In this document: one piece after another, positions 17,206 through 25,654 of the stretch
How the letters are laid out: every line of letters begins with the position of its first letter
Numbering within the stretch: the first letter of the stretch is position 1
Source: Lysobacteraceae bacterium
GTDB taxonomy: Bacteria > Pseudomonadota > Gammaproteobacteria > Xanthomonadales > Xanthomonadaceae
Direction: 5' to 3'
Assembly: GCA_023954075.1 (NCBI GenBank)
Contig: JAMLIV010000008.1
Location: 33,844 to 97,843 of the forward strand
DNA: 64,000 nt
The notes under the pieces: model-generated
What the model was told of the DNA's origin: nothing
The model's input: the letters and a program-made list of their open reading frames with translations, nothing else
Databases searched by the model: none
Made by a program: the position numbers and the translations under genes

Positions 17206-19464
17206 TCAGCCCGCGAGCGCGCGCGCCGCCGCCACCACGTCGGCGTCGCCCGGCAGCACCAGAAAGGCCGCGCCCGCCAGCGGGGTGTAGGTATCGGCCC
17301 CCACGACGCGCCGCATCGGTACCGCGCCCAGTCCGGCCTCGGTCAGCGCGGTGATGACGCCTTCGCCGACCCCGGCGCTGCGGCGGCCTTCGTCAAGCAC
17401 AATGATGCGACCGGCGCTTTTCGCCTGCTGCACGATGAACGCCTCGTTCAAGGGCACCAGCCAGCGCAGGTCCACCACGCGCGTCTTCCAGCCCAGCTCC
17501 GCCTCGATGGCGCGCGCGGCGCGCAGCGCCATCGGCACGCCGTTGCCGTAGGTGATGACGACCAGATCCTCGGCTTCCGGCGCATACACGCGGCCTTCGC
17601 CCAGCGCCATGGCCTCGCCCGGTGCCGGATACGGGAACAGCCACCGGCCGTCGCCCGCCTCGTGCAGATCCTTGGTCATGTAGAGCGCGATCGGCTCCAG
17701 GAAAATGCTCACGCGACCGTCCACCTGGGCGAGCGCGGCGAGGGTACGCAGCATCGTGGCGGCATCGTCGCCGCGGCTGGGGCAACCCACGACAAGCCCG
17801 GGAATGTCGCGCAGCGCGGTGATCGAGTTGTCGTTGTGGAAGTGCCCGCCGAAGCCGCGCTGGTAACCCAACCCGGCCATGCGCACCAGCATCGGATTGC
17901 GGTACTGGCCGTTGGAGAAGAACTGCAGGCTGGCCGCCTCGCCGCGGATCTGGTCGCAGGCGTTGTGGAAATAGGCCAGGTACTGGATCTCCGGGATCGG
18001 CAGCATCCCCATGTTGGCGTAGCCCTGGGCCAGGCCGAGGATCATCGTCTCGTCCAGCAGGGTGTTGAACACGCGGGTTCCCTTGAATGTCTTGTAGAGG
18101 CCCTTGGTGACGGTGTAGACGCCGCCCTTTTGTGCCACGTCCTCGCCGAACAGCAGCGTATGCGGATACTTGGCCATCAGCTCGTGCAGCGCCTGGTTGA
18201 TCTGGATCGCCAGATGCCGCGGCGGGTGGTTCTCCGGCAGGTTTTCTTCGCCGCCGAACACCTTGAGCCGGGCTTCGGCGTAATCCGCGCGACCGGCCTC
18301 GGCCTGCACCGCGTCGGGCGTGTACGGCGCCAGCGGTGCCATCACCTGTTCGAGCGCCTCGATGCGCGGGCGCGCGTCCGCCGCCCTGGCGGCCTCGAAG
18401 CAGCGCGCGCGCATGGCCTCGTAGGCGGCCAGCAGCGATTCCCGGGTGAACAGGCCAGCTTCCAGCGCGATCGCGGCTGAGCGCAGCAGCGGGTCGGTCG
18501 CCTCCACCGCAACCAGTTCCTCCAGTGCGCGCCATTCGATCTCGAAGTCGGTGCCGGCGTGGCCCATGATGCGCGTGGTGCGCAGGTGCAGGAAGGTCGG
18601 GCGGCGCGTCGTGCGGCAGTGCTCGACCGCGCGCCGCACGTCGGCGTAGCCGCTGGCGAGATCCAGGCCATCGGCATGGAAATAGTCCAGATCCGGACGC
18701 TGCGAGAAGTTGCGGGCGATCCAGCCGGCCGGCGTTTTCACCGAAATGCCGATGCCGTTGTCCTCGCACACGAACAGCACCGGCGCGGGCAGCTTCTGGT
18801 AGGCAGTCCAGCCCGCCGCGTTGAAGGCGGTCTGCGCGGTGGCGTGGTTGGAGCTGGCATCGCCGAAGGAGCAAATCGCGATGGAATCAGCCGGCACCGG
18901 CAGCGCATGGCCGATGCGGCGCGCCTGCTCGATCGCCACCGCGGTGCCCAGCGCCTTGGGCAGGTGCGAGGCGATGGTGGAGGTCTGCGGGATCACCCAG
19001 AGCGGTTTGGAACCCCACACCTTGTGGCGTCCGCCCGAGGCCGGGTCTTCCGCGCTGGCGGCAAAGCTCAGGGCCGAATCCATCACCGGATCCATGCCCG
19101 GCAGCTTGCGGAAGCGTTCGGCCATGAAGCCGCCGGAGCGGTAGTGCAGGAAGGCCGGATCGGTATGGCGCGTGGCACGCGCCACCATCGCATTGCCTTC
19201 ATGGCCGGAAGAACCGATGGTGTAGAACACCTTGTTCTTCACCCGCAGCACGCGCGCCATGAGGTCCAGATGCCGCGACACCAGTTGCGATTCGAACAGG
19301 TCGAGGAAGTCTGCCACGGTGCAGGCGCTGCCCGGCAGCACCGGCGCATCCGCGCCAGCGGCCGGGCGGATCGCGCCGTCCCAGCTCTCGACGAACTCGA
19401 TGAAGTTGCGGTCGCAGATCTCCGCGCGATTGAGGCCGCGCTGGCGGGCAGGAATGGTGGACAT
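17206..19464 (-). CDS. 2-oxoacid dehydrogenase E1, fused alpha and beta subunits
   Basis: A 752-residue thiamine-diphosphate enzyme in which both halves of a branched-chain 2-oxoacid (2-oxoisovalerate) dehydrogenase E1 are one chain. The alpha-like half (about 1-400) holds the ThDP/Mg motif GDASSN at 201-206 closing with N; the beta-like half (about 425-752) holds LLFGEDVAQKGGVY, QYRNPMLVRMAG and YGNGVPMALRAA. It should decarboxylate a branched-chain 2-oxoacid and acylate an E2 lipoyl domain. No E2 or E3 gene is nearby, so the partners must be encoded elsewhere. The ATG at 19464 begins the conserved region; the frame is open 20 codons further. The exact substrate is uncertain. Confidence 0.88.
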   Translation of the reverse strand: MSTIPARQRGLNRAEICDRNFIEFVESWDGAIRPAAGADAPVLPGSACTVADFLDLFESQLVSRHLDLMARVLRVKNKVFYTIGSSGHEGNAMVARATRHTDPAFLHYRSGGFMAERFRKLPGMDPVMDSALSFAASAEDPASGGRHKVWGSKPLWVIPQTSTIASHLPKALGTAVAIEQARRIGHALPVPADSIAICSFGDASSNHATAQTAFNAAGWTAYQKLPAPVLFVCEDNGIGISVKTPAGWIARNFSQRPDLDYFHADGLDLASGYADVRRAVEHCRTTRRPTFLHLRTTRIMGHAGTDFEIEWRALEELVAVEATDPLLRSAAIALEAGLFTRESLLAAYEAMRARCFEAARAADARPRIEALEQVMAPLAPYTPDAVQAEAGRADYAEARLKVFGGEENLPENHPPRHLAIQINQALHELMAKYPHTLLFGEDVAQKGGVYTVTKGLYKTFKGTRVFNTLLDETMILGLAQGYANMGMLPIPEIQYLAYFHNACDQIRGEAASLQFFSNGQYRNPMLVRMAGLGYQRGFGGHFHNDNSITALRDIPGLVVGCPSRGDDAATMLRTLAALAQVDGRVSIFLEPIALYMTKDLHEAGDGRWLFPYPAPGEAMALGEGRVYAPEAEDLVVITYGNGVPMALRAARAIEAELGWKTRVVDLRWLVPLNEAFIVQQAKSAGRIIVLDEGRRSAGVGEGVITALTEAGLGAVPMRRVVGADTYTPLAGAAFLVLPGDADVVAAARALAG

Positions 19465-19593
19465 GGGGTTTCCGTACTGGGAGGTGGGCACGCGGCATGA
19501 CGCCGCGTCGCATGAAACCACCAATTCTACCGACTCGCATCGGGCGGCCCCAAGGAGACGCCGATCCGGGCAGCCATTCCCGATGGCGCGCGT

Positions 19594-20751
19594 TCAGAAG
19601 CCGAAGCCGGGCCAGACCATCCACTCGTAGGGCGGCACCACGTTGACGTGCGGATTCCGGCACTGCCCGGCGCGGTCCAGCGGCCACTGGGTCAGGTAGA
19701 ACACCGTGCGCCCGGTGTGGCGGATCGCGCGCGCCAGCGCATCGGCCGCCAGCGGATCCTCGTAGTACGCCTCGGCAATGATCCAGCCGGTGCTGTCCCA
19801 GCTGGCACCGGACGGATTCTGGTCGCGCATGTGCTCGTCCATCTTGAGGAACTTGTCGTACTCGTCCCACGCGCTGCCGGCGTAGAAATCCATCGCGAAC
19901 ACCTGCGGGTACACGCCCTCGTACACATAGCGCATGTGGCGCACGCGCGAGCGCAGCCGGTTGTTGTCCTGATCGGCCAGGAACGAGAAGCCCACGGTGC
20001 CGCTGCGTCCCCAGGCCGCGACATAGCGCTGCCACAGGGTGCGCACAGTGCGGCTCCACGTGCTGTTGGCCGGATACTTGTAGCGCTGGTTTTCCGGATA
20101 CAGCGTGTTGTTGCTGTCGCGCGGCGCGCCCTCGACCATGAGATCGATGCGGTAGCCGATCCCGGAAGCCGCCAGCACCGGCCGCAGCGCTTCGATCAGA
20201 CGCCAGTACTCGTCCACGCGCGGGCTGTAGTCGGGGCTGCCCTCGCCGGGAAACTCCGGCTGGGAGGGATTGATGTTGTTGGTCGGAAAGAAGCGGAACA
20301 GCACGGTCACGAAGCCCGCCGCCTTCGCATCGGCCAGCAGCAGGGCCAGGTTGGACGCCGCCTGCGCCACCGCCGCCGGATCGCTGGAATCGACCAGCGT
20401 GCCGCCGGCGGCCGGCTGGTGCATGAAGTAGACGCCCAGGCTCAGTCGCCGCATGCCTCGTGCGCGCATGGTGGCAAGCTGCGACTGCGCGAGGGCACGC
20501 ACCGGGCCAAGTTCTGCATCGGTCTCGTGGTAGCGTTTGAGCAAGCCGTAGGCATCGCGCGAATCGTCGCGACACTGGCCGTCGTCGCCAAACCACAGGT
20601 AGTTGACCCCGCCACCGCCGGCGGTGGCCGGCACGGGCACCTCGAAGCCGTTGGCAAACAGCACATCGCCCGGCGCAGTCCGGGCCGATGCGCCACTGGC
20701 CACCAGCACCCCGAGGGCCGCAAGGAAAAAGAGTGGTATACGGAACTTCAT
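19594..20751 (-). CDS. Secreted protein with mature N-terminal F-x-N-G-F-E motif
   Basis: A 385-residue exported protein that I do not recognise as a named family. Residues 1-23 are a Sec signal peptide (FFLAALGVLVASGASA). Directly after the predicted cleavage comes PGDVLFANGFEVPVP (27-41), closely like the N terminus of the DUF1800 protein. The rest alternates strands and helices (RRLSLGVYFMH, GFVTVLFRFF, GIGYRIDLMVEG, TVGFSFLADQD, FAMDFYAG, GWIIAEAYYE, RTVFYLTQWPL), a pattern like a (beta/alpha)8 barrel with acidic residues at strand ends. A glycoside-hydrolase-like fold is inference. It ends PYEWMVWPGFGF. It lies 129 bp upstream of the E1 gene, same strand, and diverges from the sigma factor gene. 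Confidence 0.7.
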   Translation of the reverse strand: MKFRIPLFFLAALGVLVASGASARTAPGDVLFANGFEVPVPATAGGGGVNYLWFGDDGQCRDDSRDAYGLLKRYHETDAELGPVRALAQSQLATMRARGMRRLSLGVYFMHQPAAGGTLVDSSDPAAVAQAASNLALLLADAKAAGFVTVLFRFFPTNNINPSQPEFPGEGSPDYSPRVDEYWRLIEALRPVLAASGIGYRIDLMVEGAPRDSNNTLYPENQRYKYPANSTWSRTVRTLWQRYVAAWGRSGTVGFSFLADQDNNRLRSRVRHMRYVYEGVYPQVFAMDFYAGSAWDEYDKFLKMDEHMRDQNPSGASWDSTGWIIAEAYYEDPLAADALARAIRHTGRTVFYLTQWPLDRAGQCRNPHVNVVPPYEWMVWPGFGF

Positions 20752-20871
20752 GCGCCTAGGGTAAGGCCAACGCGCGCCGGGCGATCGCTGTCGTTCGATG
20801 CAGGCTCCGCTTCGTGACCCGCATCGCAGGCCGTCTGCGACGGTTCGCCGCGCTGGTCCGTATGGATAACC

Positions 20872-21450
20872 ATGAGCACCGACACGCCGCTGTCCATCAC
20901 CCTTGCCCACCGACCCGTCGACCGCGACGAGGTCCTGTGCCTGCGCCGCGCCCGGCGCGGCGACGAGGCGGCCCTGGCGTGGATCTACCAACGCCACGCC
21001 CGTGCCCTGCACAGCCTCGCCTGGCGATTGGTGGGCAGCCCACAGGCGGCCGAGGACATCGTGCAGGACGCTTTCATGCGGCTGCTGGGCGGATTCACAC
21101 GGATCGATCCCGAGCGCCCGATCGGGCCCTGGCTGCGGCAGGTCGTGGCCAATCTCGCGATCGACCGGCTGCGCCGCGACTGGCGCATGATCGAAGACGA
21201 GGGATCGGTGCTGCGCGAAGCCCCCGCGCGCGAACCCGCTGATCATGCCGAGGCTTCTGGCCTGCTGCGCCACCTCACGCCGCAGGCCCGCGCCCTGGTC
21301 TGGCTCAACCAGGTGGAAGGCTGGTCGCATCAGGCGCTGGGCCGGCGCTTCGGGCGCAGCGAAAGCTGGTCCAAGTCCATCGTATCGCGCGCGCTGGCGC
21401 AGCTGCGCGACATCGCAGATCATCCAGGAACCCCGACGCATGAACACTGA
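20872..21450 (+). CDS. ECF-type RNA polymerase sigma factor
   Basis: A 192-residue extracytoplasmic-function sigma factor. Region 2 is seen at residues ~30-95 (YQRHARALHSLAWRLVG, EDIVQDAFMRLL, PWLRQVVANLAIDRLRR), and region 4 at ~130-180 (LTPQARALVWLNQVEGWSHQALGRRFGRSESWSKS), a helix-turn-helix that reads the -35 element. Its stop overlaps the next gene by 11 bp, and that gene encodes a small single-span membrane protein, so a sigma/anti-sigma pair is likely. The 120-bp divergent gap to the secreted protein gene (20752-20871) shows no clear sigma-70 promoter and could hold an autoregulated one. Confidence 0.93.
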   Translation: MSTDTPLSITLAHRPVDRDEVLCLRRARRGDEAALAWIYQRHARALHSLAWRLVGSPQAAEDIVQDAFMRLLGGFTRIDPERPIGPWLRQVVANLAIDRLRRDWRMIEDEGSVLREAPAREPADHAEASGLLRHLTPQARALVWLNQVEGWSHQALGRRFGRSESWSKSIVSRALAQLRDIADHPGTPTHEH

Positions 21451-21826
21451 CCCGCTTCGCGAGCAGCTCCAGAGGCTGCCCGACCCGCCGCTTCCCGACA
21501 CGCTCTGGCCGAAGCTCCGGCGCGCGCAGCGCCGGCGCACGGTCCGCCGCAAAATCCTCGCCGGCGGCGGCGTGCTGGCGCTGGGCCTGACCGCCGGCCT
21601 GCTGCTCTTCGCGCATGCCCCGCTGCAGCCGGTCGAAACGAGGACGGTGCAGGCCCGAACCCCGGTCGATTCCGTTGCGCGCCTCCACGCCGTCGACCGC
21701 GCGCTGCAGGCCGCCTACGCGCGCGGGGCCTCCGACGCGGAGCTGGAACCGCTCTGGGACATCCGCCACCGGCTGGCGGTCGCCGACACATCCCTTCGAC
21801 ATTCCGCACAAGGAGACATCCTGTGA
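21440..21826 (+). CDS. Putative anti-sigma factor, single-span membrane protein
   Basis: A 128-residue protein with a cytoplasmic N-terminal segment (about 1-40, Arg-rich RRAQRRRTVRRK), one membrane helix (about 41-59, ILAGGGVLALGLTAGLLLF) and a ~70-residue periplasmic tail. This topology, its size and its position overlapping the 3' end of an ECF sigma gene by 11 bp suggest an anti-sigma factor. No ZAS-type zinc motif (HxxxCxxC) is present, so if it binds the sigma factor it is of a different class. Its stop overlaps the GTG start of the PDZ gene. Confidence 0.6.
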   Translation: MNTDPLREQLQRLPDPPLPDTLWPKLRRAQRRRTVRRKILAGGGVLALGLTAGLLLFAHAPLQPVETRTVQARTPVDSVARLHAVDRALQAAYARGASDAELEPLWDIRHRLAVADTSLRHSAQGDIL

Positions 21827-22575
21827 ACATCCTTCGCTTTGCCGGCTTTGCGCTGGTCGGCCTGCTGCTTCTGGCCCCGGCGGCCGCGCAGGCGCAATCC
21901 GCTCCCGCACATGAACTGGGAGCCGTCATCGACACCCGCCATTCCCATGCCCGCGGGCCCGAAGTGCTGGCCGTCACGCCCGGCGGCGCGGCGCAGGCCA
22001 TGGGCCTTCTGCCGGGCGACCGCGTGCAGTCGATCAACGGCATTTCCCTGCGCGATGAGGGCAACCTCGCCGCGCGCCTGGATCACGCGCTGGGCGTACA
22101 GGGCCAGACCGTGCGCCTGGACGTGCTGCGCGACGGCGAGCCGCTGAGCTTCTCCGGCATGCTGCAGCCTGCCGCACGGGAACCCTCACGCGGCTGCGGC
22201 TATGTCAGCGACCGCGACCCGACGCCGGTGGTTTCCGATGACATCCACGCAGCGGAAATCACCTCCATCGACGGCGACAGCACGCCGCTGGACCCGCAGA
22301 ACCGTCACCGCCTCCCGGCCGGCGAACACGTGCTGGTGGTCAGCGAGAAGATCGGCCTCCAATACTTCACCCGCGGCCAGCTGCGCCAGCGCAACCTGAT
22401 GCAGCGCCGCACCCTCGCACGCGCCTACAAGGCCATCGTGGTCACGGTGGAACCGAACATGCGCTATTCGATCGGCGCAAAGCTCGATCGAAACACCATG
22501 GACAACGACGCGATGCGTGCCAACGCCTACTGGGAGCCGGTGGTGTTCAAGGAACGCGCGCAGGAGTGCCGCTGA
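21823..22575 (+). CDS. Secreted PDZ-domain protein
   Basis: A 250-residue exported protein starting at a GTG that overlaps the preceding stop (GTGA). Residues 1-24 are a signal peptide (GLLLLAPAAAQA-Q). A PDZ domain spans about 30-115: VLAVTPGGAAQAMGLLPGDRVQSINGISLRD, the carboxylate-binding-loop and core pattern. The C-terminal ~130 residues are a separate region with SITSIDGD-like strands that I do not recognise. There is no protease motif, so it is not a DegS/HtrA enzyme, but a PDZ protein in an ECF sigma operon could sense misfolded periplasmic proteins. That link is inference. Confidence 0.75.
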   Translation: MNILRFAGFALVGLLLLAPAAAQAQSAPAHELGAVIDTRHSHARGPEVLAVTPGGAAQAMGLLPGDRVQSINGISLRDEGNLAARLDHALGVQGQTVRLDVLRDGEPLSFSGMLQPAAREPSRGCGYVSDRDPTPVVSDDIHAAEITSIDGDSTPLDPQNRHRLPAGEHVLVVSEKIGLQYFTRGQLRQRNLMQRRTLARAYKAIVVTVEPNMRYSIGAKLDRNTMDNDAMRANAYWEPVVFKERAQECR

Positions 22576-22593
22576 CGCGGCCGGGGTTTTGCT

Positions 22594-23136
22594 TCAGGGC
22601 CGCCGCGCGAGCCAGTCGGCGCGGCCCTGGCCCCAGACATCCACGAGATGATTCTCGTAAGGCGACGGCAGCGACGACTGGCGCAGCAGGGTCGAACCCA
22701 GACGCTGCGCCACGCGCCGGGAGGCGACGTTTTCCGACACGATGCAGTGCACGAAGTCGCTCCAGCCAAGGTTCTCCAGCGCCCAGTCGATCGCCGCACG
22801 GGCCGCCTCGGTGGCGAAACCCCGGCCCCAGACCACGCGCCGGAACGACCAGCCGATCTCGTTGCCCGGCCAGCCTTCCGGCCGCCACGGCCCGCACTGG
22901 CCGAGCCATTCGCCACTGGCCTTGTCCAGCACCGAGAACATCCCGAAGCCCTGCACCGCCCAGGCACCGGGCTGCTGCAGGAACTTGCGCCATGCCGCCG
23001 GGCGCGATGCCTGCCCGCCGATATGGCGCGCGGCATCCTCGTCGCCGAGCAGCTCCGCATAGCCATCGAAGTCTTCGATGCGCGGCGGACGCAGCAGCAG
23101 GCGTCCGGTCTCGACGCGCAGGTCGAAGACGCTCAT
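22594..23136 (-). CDS. GNAT family N-acetyltransferase (RimJ/RimL-like)
   Basis: A 180-residue acetyltransferase of the Acetyltransf_3 group. ETGRLLLRPPRIEDFDGYAELLGD at the N terminus, the central EIGWSFRRVVWGRGFATEAARAAIDWAL (acetyl-CoA pyrophosphate loop, here with WGRGFATEA) and NVASRRVAQRLG are diagnostic. It transfers acetyl from acetyl-CoA to an amine, typically a protein N terminus or small molecule; the substrate is not predictable. It ends 18 bp from the convergent PDZ gene and lies 13 bp downstream of gcdH on the same strand, probably in one transcript. Confidence 0.9.
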   Translation of the reverse strand: MSVFDLRVETGRLLLRPPRIEDFDGYAELLGDEDAARHIGGQASRPAAWRKFLQQPGAWAVQGFGMFSVLDKASGEWLGQCGPWRPEGWPGNEIGWSFRRVVWGRGFATEAARAAIDWALENLGWSDFVHCIVSENVASRRVAQRLGSTLLRQSSLPSPYENHLVDVWGQGRADWLARRP

Positions 23137-23149
23137 CGAGGCAACCTGA

Positions 23150-24313
23150 TCAGAACGCGCTGATGCCGGTCAGCTCGCGCCCGATCACCAGCTGGTGCAC
23201 GGTTTCCGTGCCCTCGTAGGTGATGACCGACTCCAGATTCAGCGCGTGGCGGATCGGGCAATGCTCGGTGGTGATGCCGGCACCACCAAGGAGGTCACGC
23301 GCATCGCGCGCGATGTCGATGGCCATGCGCACGTTGTTCCACTTCGCCAGCGAAACCTGCTGCGGCTGCATCGCACCCGCATCCTTGAGCCGGCCCAGCT
23401 GCAGGCTCAGCAGCTGCGCCAGAGTGATGCGCCGCGCCATGTCGGCCAGGCGCAGCTGCACCGCCTGGGTGGCGGCAATCGGGCGACCGAACAGCACGCG
23501 TTCCTTGGTGTAGTCCGTGGCCTCGGTGAGGCAGGCAATCGCCGCGCCGATCGGCCCCCAGGTGATGCCGTAGCGCGCCTGCGTCAGGCAGCCGAGCGGG
23601 CCTTTCAGCCCCTTCACGTTGGGCAGGCGGTTGGCGTCGGGGATGCGCACGTTGTCGAAGTACAGCGCCGAGGTCACCGAGGCGCGCAGGCTCATCTTGT
23701 GCTTGATTTCCTGCGCGGTGAACCCGGGCGTGTCGGTCGGCACGATGAAGCCCTGGATGCCGTCTTCGGTCTGCGCCCAGACGATGGCGATGTGGGCCAG
23801 GTTGCCGTTGGTGATCCACATCTTGGAGCCGTTGATGACCCAGTCGCCGCCGTCCTTCCTCGCGTGCGTCTTCATGTTCGCCGGGTCGGAGCCACCGTGC
23901 GGCTCGGTCAGGCCGAAGCAGCCGATCACCTCGCCGGCGGCCATGCGCGGCAGCCACTGGCGCTTCTGCTCCTCGGTGCCGTAGGCGAAGATCGGATACA
24001 TGCACAGCGAGCTTTGCACCGAGGCGAAGCTGCGCAGGCCCGAATCGCCGCGCTCCAGCTCCTGGCAGATGAGGCCGTAGCTCACCGCATTGAGGCCCGC
24101 GCCGCCGTACTCTTCCGGCAGGGTCGCGCCCAGAAGGCCCAGCCCCGCGATCTCCGGGATCAGCTCCTTCGGGAAGCGGCCTTCATCGAAACAGGCACCG
24201 ATGATCGGCAGCACCTTCTCGTCCGTGAAGCGGGCCACGCTGTCCTTGACCGCGCGCTCCTCCTCGCTGAGCAGGGAACGGATATCGAAAAGGTCGGTGC
24301 GGTCCAGGGCCAT
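23150..24313 (-). CDS. gcdH: Glutaryl-CoA dehydrogenase
   Basis: A 387-residue acyl-CoA dehydrogenase matching the glutaryl-CoA type. Evidence is the RSFASVQSSL substrate-arginine region, FGLTEPHGGSDP and WITNGNLA for FAD, the LRASVTSALYFDNVRIP block, and the C-terminal catalytic glutamate in YEGTETVHQLVIGRELTGISAF, which reads like the human GCDH C terminus. It oxidises and decarboxylates glutaryl-CoA to crotonyl-CoA with electrons passed to ETF, in lysine and tryptophan degradation. The ATG at 24313 is preferred to an in-frame TTG at 24322. The acetyltransferase gene follows after 13 bp. Confidence 0.92.
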   Translation of the reverse strand: MALDRTDLFDIRSLLSEEERAVKDSVARFTDEKVLPIIGACFDEGRFPKELIPEIAGLGLLGATLPEEYGGAGLNAVSYGLICQELERGDSGLRSFASVQSSLCMYPIFAYGTEEQKRQWLPRMAAGEVIGCFGLTEPHGGSDPANMKTHARKDGGDWVINGSKMWITNGNLAHIAIVWAQTEDGIQGFIVPTDTPGFTAQEIKHKMSLRASVTSALYFDNVRIPDANRLPNVKGLKGPLGCLTQARYGITWGPIGAAIACLTEATDYTKERVLFGRPIAATQAVQLRLADMARRITLAQLLSLQLGRLKDAGAMQPQQVSLAKWNNVRMAIDIARDARDLLGGAGITTEHCPIRHALNLESVITYEGTETVHQLVIGRELTGISAF

Positions 24314-24346
24314 GGCGTTCAACTCGTGGGAGTGGATGGGATTTTC

Positions 24347-24381
24347 CGGCCCGCGCGGGCCATGGAAAGCCGCTCATTCTA
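24347..24381 (-). promoter_or_regulatory. gcdH upstream region: -10-like box and palindrome
   Basis: On the minus strand TAGAAT (24376-24381) could be a -10 box for gcdH, although no good -35 is visible. A 14-bp perfect palindrome GGCCCGCGCGGGCC (24347-24360) lies between it and the start codon and may fold in the leader RNA. Nothing else is seen in the 170-bp gap before the next gene at 24493. Confidence 0.35.
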
Positions 24382-24492
24382 CCAGCGCACGCGCCGAAGG
24401 TCCGCAGCGCATGAACGAAAAAGCCCCGCCCGCTTGCATCGACGCGCGCCCTTCCCCACTGTGGATGGCATCCCCCGCTGCCGGAGGCTTCG

Positions 24493-24720
24493 ATGGCCAA
24501 TCCACTGCTCGCTCCCGTCCTCGGCTGGCTCGGACGCCTGCGCCACCCGCAGCTCTTCCTTGTCGCCGGCGCGCTGTTCCTGGTCGACATCGTGGTGCCG
24601 GATGTCGTTCCTTTCGTGGACGAAATCCTGCTCGCCTCCCTGACGCTGTGGCTGGGCGGCCGGCGCAAGGACCGGCGCGACGCGGCGGCCGGCGAAGAGA
24701 AGACCGTGCGCCCCTCGTGA
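24493..24720 (+). CDS. Small membrane protein (DUF6116-like)
   Basis: A 75-residue protein with two short hydrophobic segments (about 20-35, FLVAGALFLVDIVVP, and 40-56, FVDEILLASLTLWLGG) and a basic, then acidic, C-terminal tail (GGRRKDRRDAAAGEEK). It resembles the small DUF6116 proteins of Xanthomonadales as I remember them; the assignment is tentative and no function is known. The ATG is preceded by a GGAGG-like element at 24482-24488. Its stop overlaps the GTG start of tatD (GTGA), indicating an operon. Confidence 0.65.
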   Translation: MANPLLAPVLGWLGRLRHPQLFLVAGALFLVDIVVPDVVPFVDEILLASLTLWLGGRRKDRRDAAAGEEKTVRPS

Positions 24721-25487
24721 GCCTCACCGACAGCCACTGCCACATCGACGCGCCCGAGTTCGACGCCGACCGCGCCGAACTCCTCGCGCGCGCCGCGGCC
24801 GCCGGCGTCACCCGCATCATCGCGCCGGCAATCAGCGCCGCAGGCTGGCCCAGGCTGCGGGAAATCGCCCGCGCCTTCCCGCAGGTCGCGCCGGCCTGGG
24901 GCCTGCACCCGATGTATCTGGCCGAGCACCGGCCCGAGCACATCGCGCACCTGCGCGAATGGGTCGAACGCGAACGCCCCGTCGCCATCGGCGAGTGCGG
25001 CCTGGACTTCTTCGTCGAAGGGCTCGATCCCGACACCCAGCGCGAGTTCCTCATCGGACAACTTCGGCTGGCGCGCGAGTTCGACCTGCCGGTCATCCTC
25101 CACGCCCGCCGCGCCGTGGACGAAGTCACCGCGCTCCTGCGCCGCATCGGCGGACTGCGCGGCGTGGTGCACAGCTTTTCCGGCAGCCGCCAGCAGGCCG
25201 AGACCCTGTGCGGGATGGGCTTCCTTCTCGGCATTGGCGGCCCCGTCACCTACGACCGCGCCAACCGCCTGCGCAGCCTCGCGGCCACGCTCCCGATCTC
25301 CCATCTCCTGCTCGAAACCGACGCCCCGGACCAACCGGATTCGGCCATCCGCGGCCAGCGCAACGAACCGGCGCGCCTGCGCGCGATCGCCGAGGCGATT
25401 GCCGAACTGCGCGGGGAAACCGTCGAGCACGTGGTGCGCCAGACGGCCACCAATGCGGCCTTACTGTTCCGCCTGCCGGAAACTTAA
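24717..25487 (+). CDS. TatD family metal-dependent hydrolase
   Basis: A 256-residue TIM-barrel hydrolase of the TatD/YcfH/YjjV family. Metal ligands appear in the family order: SHCHID at the N terminus, AIGECGLDF, VILHARR, GVVHSFSG and LLETDAPD. Members act as 3'-5' exodeoxyribonucleases or D-aminoacyl-tRNA deacylase-like enzymes; a DNase role is the common assignment. The GTG start at 24717 overlaps the previous stop by the GTGA arrangement. The following 167 bp up to kdsB (convergent) hold only a short TTCCG hairpin and nothing else recognisable. Confidence 0.9.
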   Translation: MSLTDSHCHIDAPEFDADRAELLARAAAAGVTRIIAPAISAAGWPRLREIARAFPQVAPAWGLHPMYLAEHRPEHIAHLREWVERERPVAIGECGLDFFVEGLDPDTQREFLIGQLRLAREFDLPVILHARRAVDEVTALLRRIGGLRGVVHSFSGSRQQAETLCGMGFLLGIGGPVTYDRANRLRSLAATLPISHLLLETDAPDQPDSAIRGQRNEPARLRAIAEAIAELRGETVEHVVRQTATNAALLFRLPET

Positions 25488-25654
25488 AATGATACGTGGC
25501 CGCGCAGAAATCAGTCAGTCCACCGGAACTCGACGAGCCGGCCAAGTGCAGCGGCGAAGCTCGCCTGTAAGGAAAAGGCAGGCACCTGGTTTACTTGCCA
25601 AACGACTCGGAACGCCGACTTGGACCTGCTACTGCCGCCGCCATTGCACTCCAC

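Noticed and set aside
25488..25654. Possible element or attachment site between tatD and kdsB
   Set aside because: No direct repeats, tRNA fragment, transposase remnant or terminator was found; it appears to be an ordinary convergent gap.
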